A DNA stretch of 9,262 bases from Treponema sp. GTDB lineage: Bacteria > Spirochaetota > Spirochaetia > Treponematales > Breznakiellaceae. The position numbers were made by a program, and so were the translations under genes. How positions within the stretch are numbered: the stretch's first letter is position 1; each line of letters begins with the position of its first letter. The notes below the pieces were generated by a model. The model made no database searches. It saw only the letters and a program-made list of their open reading frames with translations, and was not told the DNA's origin. The stretch covers positions 1-9,262 of the forward strand of contig JAIROE010000358.1 in assembly GCA_031257715.1 (NCBI GenBank). The letters are read 5' to 3'. This document shows positions 1 through 6,161 of this stretch, one piece after another.

Positions 1-279
1 AATTATGCGCGGACACTTGTCACCGTCCTCGGGGAGGATTTCAGCGAAGTGATACCCGGCGACGGCGCCTTTAACGACGGAAGCATCGTTATCGAGCTGG
101 GCAATAACAGGATCTACACCATACAGTTCGGGCCGCCATACGAAGACGGCCGCCGTCTTGCCCGCGTCTTCATTTCCGGCGGAAACGAAAACGCCGTTTC
201 CCCCCATGTATACGTCATGGCGGAATGGACGGTACGGCGCCTTTTTCGAAACACCGGTTTTTTTGAAAGCGCGGAATGA
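1..279 (+). CDS. C-terminal fragment of unknown protein, possibly DUF4340-like
   Basis: The frame is open from the first base of the window to a TGA at 277-279, giving the last 92 residues of a protein that begins upstream. A GTG at 49 exists, but the frame reads through it (preceding residues NYARTLVTVLGEDFSE), so it is probably not the true start. The fragment alternates beta-like stretches (SIVIELGN, RIYTIQFG, ARVFIS, HVYVMAEW) and ends in a short helix-like tail. The 'YTIQFG ... YVMAEW.V..L' layout resembles the repeated units of DUF4340 proteins, which accompany gliding-type ABC transporters, but this is an impression from pattern only. The gene converges on the membrane protein at 301-1593 with a 21-base gap. 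Coding status is well supported by the edge-to-stop open frame; function is not known. Confidence 0.6.
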   Translation, partial: NYARTLVTVLGEDFSEVIPGDGAFNDGSIVIELGNNRIYTIQFGPPYEDGRRLARVFISGGNENAVSPHVYVMAEWTVRRLFRNTGFFESAE

Positions 280-300
280 CGGCGCGGGAAATTTTCGCCG
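280..300. terminator. Possible small hairpin between convergent genes
   Basis: The 21-base gap between the two convergent stop codons is bounded by CGGCG (280-284) and its exact inverted complement CGCCG (296-300), with an 11-base loop containing AAATTTT. It could act as a weak bidirectional terminator. The stem is only 5 bp and no U-tract follows on either strand, so the call is tentative. Confidence 0.25.
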
Positions 301-1593
301 CTAACCGGAATCCTTTGCCCGTATGAATTCCCTGTATTTCTCGGGATCGCTCTTGAAGGCCACGATATGGGAAACCGGATCTTCAAGCGCCCGCGCCAGA
401 GCTTCGGACGCCTCGAAGACAATGCGCTCCGCGTCCACGAGCCTTCCCGAACGGGAACTGAGGCCTATGCAGAGATCGGTCTTTGAGGTAAACGAATATT
501 TGCTCATGAGGCGGCTGTGAAATTCTTCCGCCTTGGCAAATCCCATGTCAAGATCGATATTGGGATAGATGATTGAGATTCCCCGTTTGCCCTTTTCGAA
601 GATAAGATCCCTCAGGGTAAAGAAATTGACCGCGTCATCGGCAAATTCGTTGTAAAAGCCGTCGTCCGGGCGCTTCTGATTCCTGAATTCCATGACAATG
701 AAGACAAGATCCTGCTCAAAAGAAGCGCAACGGTGCAATTCCGCGGAGAGACGCTCCAGGGTGTAGTCTTCCCATCCGATGTTGCCGTGCGGCGAGAAGA
801 GCCCGCGCGGCCCCGCCTCGTCCGCGGCGTTGTCCCGGGGCGGCGGAATGTCGCGGTTCGGGAGAGCTTCCTCCCGTTCCGCTTCATGAGCCGTCTTGCG
901 CGCCGTTCCGGGGTCCGGCCCTTCGGCTTCAGGGACATCCGGTTCGCGGACCGGCCGCGGGGGCCGGAACCGGGGCGTAACCGCCTCCTGCCGCGGACGG
1001 CGGGCGGCAAAGGGATCGGAGCTTTCCCCCGGCGCGGGAGAAATTCCCTGAAGCCTGTTTTTGCCCAGCAGCGACTCAAGCAGCAGTGTGAAGAAAGCCA
1101 GCGCCAGGGACGCCAGCACCATGATGAGGGTTTGTTTGAGTATCCCGGTAACGAGGGAATAATCCACCACGAGGACGGCCGCCTGTATGTTCACATTTCG
1201 CCGTCCTTCTATGCGGAGGGGGAGTGAGGGATTACGAATCAGATCCGGCCGGGACTTGAACCGGGGCGAATCGTTTACCCAGGCGACGACCCCGCTGCCT
1301 TCACGCTCAAAGGCATATTCCCCGTCGGGACCGGAAATGATCACTCCCTCTATGGTTCGGGACTCGGCAATGGCATCCTCAATGGCGTTTATGAACGGCT
1401 GATCCATGAAGCCCAGTACGCCGGCCGAGGAAGCGCGGTCGGCAAGATCAAAAAATTCCCGCTCCGCAATGATGCGGCGTTCGTCAATGCTGATGTAAAG
1501 CTTGAGTCCCGCGTACACCAGTGCGGCAAGATACACAAAAATACAAATCGAGGCTATAATGGAAGTAATGAAAGTATTATTTTTTTGGCCCAT
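301..1593 (-). CDS. Two-TM membrane protein with degenerate GGDEF-like C-terminal domain
   Basis: This 430-residue protein starts at ATG 1593 and ends at TAG 303-301. A hydrophobic segment at about residues 9-30 and a second at about 153-175 bracket a roughly 120-residue region (31-152) that would lie outside the cytoplasm, a typical sensor topology. A low-complexity Pro/Arg/Glu linker follows (about 180-270). Residues 277-425 look like a GGDEF fold: an RLSAEL opening, a strand FIVMEF, a strand-turn-strand at 335-344 (GKRGISIIYP) where active diguanylate cyclases carry RYGGDEFAVLLP, a CIGLSSRSG strand at 375-383, and a helix rich in Ala/Glu near 390-403. The GG(D/E)EF signature and metal-binding acids are absent, so it is probably not a cyclase; a sensor, GTP-binding or protein-interaction role is inferred. 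No Shine-Dalgarno sequence precedes the ATG. Memo is encoded divergently. Membrane topology is firm, the GGDEF relation moderate. Confidence 0.8.
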   Translation of the reverse strand: MGQKNNTFITSIIASICIFVYLAALVYAGLKLYISIDERRIIAEREFFDLADRASSAGVLGFMDQPFINAIEDAIAESRTIEGVIISGPDGEYAFEREGSGVVAWVNDSPRFKSRPDLIRNPSLPLRIEGRRNVNIQAAVLVVDYSLVTGILKQTLIMVLASLALAFFTLLLESLLGKNRLQGISPAPGESSDPFAARRPRQEAVTPRFRPPRPVREPDVPEAEGPDPGTARKTAHEAEREEALPNRDIPPPRDNAADEAGPRGLFSPHGNIGWEDYTLERLSAELHRCASFEQDLVFIVMEFRNQKRPDDGFYNEFADDAVNFFTLRDLIFEKGKRGISIIYPNIDLDMGFAKAEEFHSRLMSKYSFTSKTDLCIGLSSRSGRLVDAERIVFEASEALARALEDPVSHIVAFKSDPEKYREFIRAKDSG

Positions 1594-1662
1594 ATTACGG
1601 ATAGTATATATGCTTTTTTTGGCTTACGCTACAATGAAATGCAAAAAATACGGAGAAATGGC
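1594..1662. promoter_or_regulatory. Divergent AT-rich promoter region
   Basis: This 69-base spacer lies between the start of the minus-strand membrane protein (1593) and the preferred start of the Memo gene (1663). On the minus strand TATACT (1608-1603) sits 9 bases before the ATG, which would place transcription initiation at or next to the start codon. On the plus strand TACAAT (1630-1635) is a possible -10. Neither has a convincing -35 at the usual distance, so exact promoters are uncertain. Confidence 0.4.
1652..1655 (+). promoter_or_regulatory. Ribosome binding site for Memo gene (start-deciding)
   Basis: GGAG lies 7 bases upstream of the GTG at 1663, which is ideal spacing. No comparable purine-rich site precedes the upstream in-frame ATGs at 1585 and 1639, and the 1585 start would overlap the divergent gene. 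This site therefore favours 1663 as the start. Confidence 0.55.
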
Positions 1663-2544
1663 GTGAATTTACGGGAAATGCGCCTTCCCCCGGGGTGGTA
1701 TCCGGCGGAAAGCGGGGAAATCATCCGTTTTTTGCGGGATAAAGCCTTCCCTCAAAACGCCCCCGCCGCCGTCGCGCCCCACGCGGGCTGGTTTTTTTCG
1801 GGCGCCATAGCCGCGGCCGCCGTTTCGTCCCTGAGGGGGGCGGAAACAATCGCCGTCCTCGGCGGCCATCTGCCCCGCGGTATGCCCCCGCTCTTTGCCC
1901 GTGAGGACGGCGTAAAAACCCCCCTTGGAAATATCATGATAGACGGCGAACTTCGGGAACTCGTGGAAAGGGAACTGGCCGGGAGGGGCAGGGTAAAAGA
2001 AGACCTCGGCGACGATAACACCGTGGAGGTACTTCTTCCCATGATCCGCTGTTTTCACCCCGAGGCCCGTATCCTCTGGATGAGGCTCCCCGCGGAAGAA
2101 TCTTCCTTCGAGACGGGGAAGATCCTCGCCCGGATTGCGGCAGGGGCCGGCCGTACCATCGCCGTTTTGGGTTCCACGGATCTTACCCATTACGGAAGAA
2201 ATTACGGATTTTCGCCCAGGGGAAGCGGACCGGAAGCCCTCGCATGGGTCAGGGACGTAAATGACCGCGCCTTTATCGACGCCGTTGAAGGCGGAAATCC
2301 CGGAGAGATTCTTGAAAGGGCCGAAGCGGACAGGTCCGCCTGTTCGGCCGGCGCGGTTCTTGGCGTCGCGGGATATGCCGCGGAAATTTCCGCTCCGAAC
2401 GCTGCCGCCGGAACGGGAAAAGGCGCCCTTAAGGCAAGGCTCGCCGCCTACGGTACAAGCGCGGATGCGTTTCCCGGAAGGCCTGTCCCCGATTCCTTTG
2501 TGGGTTACGGCGCTTTTGTTTTTGGCGGCCCCGTTCCGGCCTGA
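1663..2544 (+). CDS. Memo-family protein (AmmeMemoRadiSam system protein B)
   Basis: The frame opens at 1585, but GTG 1663 is preferred: it has GGAG 7 bases upstream, and the protein then begins just before the family's usual opening (here MRLPPGWYPAESGEI). That gives 293 residues, normal for the family. Visible family motifs are PHAGW with His40, VLGGH with His69, the DNTVEVLLP stretch at 118-126, GSTDLTHYG at 170-178 with His176, and DRSACSAG with Cys227. The human MEMO1 metal site uses two His and one Cys, and equivalents appear to be present here. The His usually found in the '(E)HS.EVQLPF' motif is Asn119 here. Bacterial homologues are often encoded beside AMMECR1 and a radical SAM enzyme; neither is in this window. 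The biochemical role of the bacterial protein is not established. It ends 3 bases from the convergent MAF-like gene. Confidence 0.85.
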   Translation: MNLREMRLPPGWYPAESGEIIRFLRDKAFPQNAPAAVAPHAGWFFSGAIAAAAVSSLRGAETIAVLGGHLPRGMPPLFAREDGVKTPLGNIMIDGELRELVERELAGRGRVKEDLGDDNTVEVLLPMIRCFHPEARILWMRLPAEESSFETGKILARIAAGAGRTIAVLGSTDLTHYGRNYGFSPRGSGPEALAWVRDVNDRAFIDAVEGGNPGEILERAEADRSACSAGAVLGVAGYAAEISAPNAAAGTGKGALKARLAAYGTSADAFPGRPVPDSFVGYGAFVFGGPVPA

Positions 2545-2547
2545 CGA

Positions 2548-4218
2548 TCATTCCCGCTCTCCCCATGCCGCAAGGACCCTGTCTATTTCACCGGCGCACC
2601 ATGACGTAAGCTCTTCAAGAAGTTCGGCCGTTTTGACGCGGTTGTTCCGCCCCTTGAAAGCCGCCGCCCCGGGCAGCAGGGTGGCAAGGAGAAGCCGTTC
2701 TTCGGCGGAAAGATCTCCGGGTACGCGGCGGCCCCCCGTCTTCAATCCGCGTATGTCCGCCCGGTAGCGTCTCAAAAATTCCCGTGCGCTCGTGCGGGGA
2801 ACGCCTGCCGAAAAGATGCGGCGTTCGCGGGGCCCTGTTATGTTGATCACCTCCCCCCTTCCCGAAACGTCTCCGGCCTTCCCGGATGAGAGTCCCGCGG
2901 CCTTTTCTTCGAACTGTCTCCGGTAAAACGAGAGGGTGTCCGTTTCATAATACCAGTCCCCGTTTTCGCGCCGTACTCTTTTAAGCGACGGGTTCCGGTA
3001 AAGGAAACCGGAAAACAGGGCTTCAAGCGGGGAAAGGCGGTTCTGCCGTTCACCGAAATAGGGGTACAGGTAAGTCCCCCGTGCATAAAGGAGGCCGCGG
3101 GGATAGGAAAAATCCGCGCCGTATACGCGTATCTTCGCCGCGCCGAGGTATTCCGCAAGTGAAAGCGCCGCATAGGTGACGTTGCCCCCGGAATTGTCCA
3201 CCGGGGGAAAAGAACGCCACATGCGTGAGACATAGCCTGAAAGGGGATGTCCCCCCGAAAAAAAACGGGGGCGGGCGGAACGCGACGCCACCAGGGGAGG
3301 GCTTGCCAGATCGAGAAACAGTTCCGTATCAGGAGGAAGGCCCTTTGCAAAATGGCGCGAACTGATGTGCTGGCAGTCAATGGAAACCACGGCGTCAGGC
3401 TCAATGCCCCCGGCAAGCAGGGCCGGAAGGCTGGTATCGGCCGCGATAAGGTAGGCTCCCTCTCCTTTTTCCCGTTTTTCCCTGATGAAGGGAATTTCAG
3501 CGTCAAGTGACGGCCCGGCCGCGCAGACGGCCGCTTCGCGTATGGCGGGAACCGGGCCGTAGTCCCCTTCGGCCGCCCTGAGGTTTCTTATGATATTGGA
3601 AAACCACCGTCTGCCGAACCATGCCTGAACCGAATAATCCGCGGAAAGTTTTTCAATCGCCCGTGTAATGGCTTCCCCCGCGCCGCCGAATTTTTCCCTG
3701 TCTTCTTCGACGCGGGAACGAAGGGGAAGGGTCCGTATGCCCCCGAAAAGGGCGGGCAGGTAGTTTTCCAGAATATATCCCTCAAGAAATTCGGGGGAAG
3801 GATCGACGAGGAGGCGGAAACGGGGATCTCCCAGCAGGGAAATGTATTCCCGTGAACAAAAGAGCTCGGCGACTCCGTTGATATTGTATTCGACGGCAAG
3901 GACCCGTTCGGCATTTCCCCCGGCCAGCGCCGCCTCAATCGCATAGCCGCCGCCCAGCCCTAAAAAAACGAGAAAGCCTTCTTCCGAGGCGGCCGCGGCA
4001 AGCCTCCTGCCCTCCCGTTCCGGATCGACAAGCGAGTGAAGGGGATGGGCCGAGCCATCGGGCCCTGTGATTGCCGGCACCGTTCCGCCCGACCGTGATG
4101 CGAGAAATTTATAGCAGTTCCGGGTAGTTTCCGCGGCGGAAAGGCGGGAACACAGGAGAGGATCGGAGGCGGAAAGAGCAAGGAGGTTCCGCTCGAAAAA
4201 ATATTTTTTATCTTCCAC
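2548..4218 (-). CDS. MAF-like (DUF115 / MptE-like) protein, putative motility-associated glycosyltransferase
   Basis: The start is placed at GTG 4218, with GGGGA 6 bases upstream (4229-4225), giving 556 residues. An ATG at 4410 is in frame, but the extra 64 residues are basic low-complexity sequence read out of frame across the 3' end of the preceding gene. Residues 85-97 hold a glycine-rich FLGLGGGYAIEAA strand-turn-helix, followed by an acidic strand end (VLAVEYN). The DUF115 core starts with CAAGPSLDA (232-240) and continues with LIAADTS (257-263), GGIEPDAVVSID ending at Asp281, NSGGNV (342-347) and RVYGADFSY (364-372). The C-terminal 150 residues are mainly helical. MAF proteins in Campylobacter, Clostridium, Magnetospirillum and others are implicated in transferring nonulosonic acids to flagellin. 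It is the last gene of the operon and overlaps the upstream paralogue by 11 bases. Family call firm; donor sugar and target unknown. Confidence 0.87.
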   Translation of the reverse strand: MEDKKYFFERNLLALSASDPLLCSRLSAAETTRNCYKFLASRSGGTVPAITGPDGSAHPLHSLVDPEREGRRLAAAASEEGFLVFLGLGGGYAIEAALAGGNAERVLAVEYNINGVAELFCSREYISLLGDPRFRLLVDPSPEFLEGYILENYLPALFGGIRTLPLRSRVEEDREKFGGAGEAITRAIEKLSADYSVQAWFGRRWFSNIIRNLRAAEGDYGPVPAIREAAVCAAGPSLDAEIPFIREKREKGEGAYLIAADTSLPALLAGGIEPDAVVSIDCQHISSRHFAKGLPPDTELFLDLASPPLVASRSARPRFFSGGHPLSGYVSRMWRSFPPVDNSGGNVTYAALSLAEYLGAAKIRVYGADFSYPRGLLYARGTYLYPYFGERQNRLSPLEALFSGFLYRNPSLKRVRRENGDWYYETDTLSFYRRQFEEKAAGLSSGKAGDVSGRGEVINITGPRERRIFSAGVPRTSAREFLRRYRADIRGLKTGGRRVPGDLSAEERLLLATLLPGAAAFKGRNNRVKTAELLEELTSWCAGEIDRVLAAWGERE

Positions 4219-5743
4219 GGCGGTTCCCCGTCGTACGCGGCGTGAGCGCGTAAACGGCATCCTGCAGTTCCGAAAGATCCGCCTCGCCGGATTGCTTTTC
4301 GGGAAACAGAAGCGGATGAAGTTCCCGCCGCAGGATGCCCGAAACCTCCTTTTCCGCCAGCGCCCCGGCAAGAATTTCGGCTCCCCTCCGCGCGCGAAAG
4401 GGAGCGGCAACGATCCCCTCGGGAAACGTTTCCGGGGAAAATATTTTTGCGTCTGCCTGCCTCGGGGACCGCTCCGGGGTCTGTGCGGCCCTTTCCGGCT
4501 TCCTTCTTCCCTGTCCCCGCGGAAGTTCCTCTCCTCCGTCCGCGCCGAAAAGGGGGTTGTTGTCCCCCAGTGAAATAACGTGTCCCGGATAAGCGGCGAG
4601 CCGGTTTTTGAACCACGCGGCGTATACGCCGTGGCTTCCCCCGTCCCTCACGGCAAGGGCCCTTTCAAAGCTCCGTGAATAGGCGGGAGTGAACCGGGAC
4701 GCTTCTTCCGAAACAAGCCGGTCGAAGCCGTAGGGTCTCGCGTGGGTGTGTATGTCCCTGACCCGGAGATCCGCGCCGGCGATAAAAACCTCTTCCGCGT
4801 AAAAACGGAACGCGAGATCAAGGGCCGAGGCCGCCACGGTTCCCCGCTGCGCCAGTGAGATTGAAGGGATGCCGAGGCCGGAAAAGACGACGCGCTGCCA
4901 GAGGCTGCCGTCGTCGATTGCCAGAAAGGGGAGGGCGGAACATTGGGACGGCAGTGCCGCGCAGAGGCCGGCCGCAAGATTCGGCGCGGGGCCCCTGTTC
5001 AGGCGGAAACATTCGTAGAGGTGCAAAAGGGCCCAGTTTCCGCCGTCCGTGCTTATCACCATATCGGGAACAAGGCCCCGTGCGCGGAGCGCCATGACCG
5101 ATGAAGAAACCGCAAGGATGAAGCACCCGTCTTCCTTCATCCGCGTTATCCGGGGAAGCGCCCCCTCAAGGCCGGGCCCCGAACAGGTGACGAGAACCGG
5201 GGCGGAAAGGGACGGCGCGGCAAGAAACGTAAAGGGAATGGAAAGGTTGCGGAAGAAATTCCGTATCCACTTTCCGCCGAAAGCCCGGAGTGTGCGCGCT
5301 CCGGCGTCTATCCGTTTTATGAATTCCGACGTTTCGGCGACGAGAGCAAGGTAATCCCGGCCGTAGGCGGCAAGCGCGGGCCGCCATTCCACAATCGTGA
5401 TCCGATGCGCGGGGATGTCGGGAATTTCACGCTCCAGAAAATCCATGAGCGGGCCGCGGAGGGGCGACCATGACGGCATTTCCCTTCCCGGCGCGGCCGG
5501 TTCTTCAATTTCGGGTTCTTCAACATGCAGGGAAATGATCTTCGCCCCGGGATACCGTTCGGCAAGAATGGAGGCAAGATAACCGCGGCCCGGTTCAATC
5601 AGTATAAAATACATTATTCCGTCCCTGATTGAAAGGGCGTCAAGATAACGTTCCGCCTCAAGGCGCGGATTAAAACGGGAATGCAGCCGTGAAGCGCCGC
5701 AGTTTTCTTTTTTCACCGTTTCCCTGATTGCGGTTTCAGGCAT
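4208..5743 (-). CDS. MAF-like (DUF115) protein, paralogue with altered motif
   Basis: A 511-residue protein from ATG 5743 to TAA 4210-4208. It shares the downstream paralogue's architecture: an N-terminal strand-turn-helix (MYFILIEPGRGYLASILAERYPGA begins at 44) and a DUF115-like core at about 183-327. The core has TCSGPGLEGAL (186-196), FILAVSSS (208-215), GLVPDMVISTDGG with Asp233, the RGTVAASALDLA helix (300-311) and IAGADL (321-326). Its SGPGLEG differs from the AGPSLDA of the downstream copy, where the family norm is GPS. Residues 400-445 are a basic/acidic linker rich in Arg, Glu and Pro, followed by a helical tail. The start lies 1 base after the preceding stop (TAAAATG), with no visible Shine-Dalgarno, so reinitiation after the preceding gene is likely. 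Probably cytoplasmic, acting with the second MAF protein or as a divergent transferase. Confidence 0.82.
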   Translation of the reverse strand: MPETAIRETVKKENCGASRLHSRFNPRLEAERYLDALSIRDGIMYFILIEPGRGYLASILAERYPGAKIISLHVEEPEIEEPAAPGREMPSWSPLRGPLMDFLEREIPDIPAHRITIVEWRPALAAYGRDYLALVAETSEFIKRIDAGARTLRAFGGKWIRNFFRNLSIPFTFLAAPSLSAPVLVTCSGPGLEGALPRITRMKEDGCFILAVSSSVMALRARGLVPDMVISTDGGNWALLHLYECFRLNRGPAPNLAAGLCAALPSQCSALPFLAIDDGSLWQRVVFSGLGIPSISLAQRGTVAASALDLAFRFYAEEVFIAGADLRVRDIHTHARPYGFDRLVSEEASRFTPAYSRSFERALAVRDGGSHGVYAAWFKNRLAAYPGHVISLGDNNPLFGADGGEELPRGQGRRKPERAAQTPERSPRQADAKIFSPETFPEGIVAAPFRARRGAEILAGALAEKEVSGILRRELHPLLFPEKQSGEADLSELQDAVYALTPRTTGNRRGR

Positions 5744-5744
5744 T

Positions 5745-6161
5745 TTACAGGTAGGCGTGAAGGAGTTTCAGGGCCTCGCCGGGACTGTTCGCCCTGAAGT
5801 AAAAGGGCGCCCTGATTTTAAGGCTCCTTGTCAGTCTGTGGGTCAGAAGTTCATGATCAAAAACGCCGGGAATGAGGACAAGACAAAAACGGTAGGGCAG
5901 CGGCAGCGAAGCGCCCAGCCCGTTGATGATCTTCGAAATCATCGCGGAAAAATCCGTTGAATTGTCGTATTCGTCCGGCATTTCAAGCACTATGCCCTGA
6001 AAGACCGGGTTGTTCCTGTGATACGCGCCGATTCCGTCTGTAACACCCTGCGGGGAAATGATATGGGCGGCTTTCTTTTTTTGTCCCTGCCTTAAAAGGC
6101 CCAGTTCCGGGGCCGCAGACCGGGGAACTGCTTTGATGCCGGCTTTGCTTAAAAGCCCCAT
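5745..6161 (-). CDS. Hypothetical protein of MAF-linked operon
   Basis: A 138-residue protein from ATG 6161 to TAA 5747-5745. I do not recognise the family. The first 45 residues are basic (RQGQKKKAAH) and look flexible. The rest looks like a small alpha/beta domain: strand FQGIVLE (54-60), an amphipathic helix 67-82, strand FCLVLIPG (92-99), helix 103-114, a short strand APFYF (118-122) and a C-terminal helix 127-137. There is no signal peptide or membrane segment, so it is probably cytoplasmic. It starts exactly one base after the stop of the acidic protein (stop 6164-6162, ATG 6161-6159) and ends one base before the first MAF gene. Such spacing implies co-translation and a shared task. Coding status is well supported by this fit; function is unknown. 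Confidence 0.7.
   Translation of the reverse strand: MGLLSKAGIKAVPRSAAPELGLLRQGQKKKAAHIISPQGVTDGIGAYHRNNPVFQGIVLEMPDEYDNSTDFSAMISKIINGLGASLPLPYRFCLVLIPGVFDHELLTHRLTRSLKIRAPFYFRANSPGEALKLLHAYL

Noticed and set aside
733..1227. Plus-strand open frame of 164 codons opposite the membrane sensor's linker
   Set aside because: It is Arg/Gly-rich and arises opposite the Pro/Arg-rich linker. It has no ribosome site or domain.
1555..1560. Plus-strand TATAAT as a -10 for the Memo gene
   Set aside because: It is an exact match but lies inside the opposite gene's membrane-segment codons, without a -35 and about 100 bases from the start. It is possible but not better than chance in this AT-rich patch.
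2847..3506. Minus-strand open frame of 219 codons within the second MAF gene
   Set aside because: It is a shadow frame in high-GC coding DNA; the overlapping frame holds the DUF115 motifs.
4219..4410. N-terminal extension of the second MAF gene to an ATG at 4410
   Set aside because: The added residues are basic low-complexity sequence read out of frame across the 3' end of the preceding gene. GTG 4218 has a GGGGA site and gives the expected overlap.
3960..4616. Minus-strand open frame of 218 codons at the MAF1/MAF2 junction
   Set aside because: It overlaps both MAF genes in another frame, is Arg/Gly-rich and has no recognisable domain.
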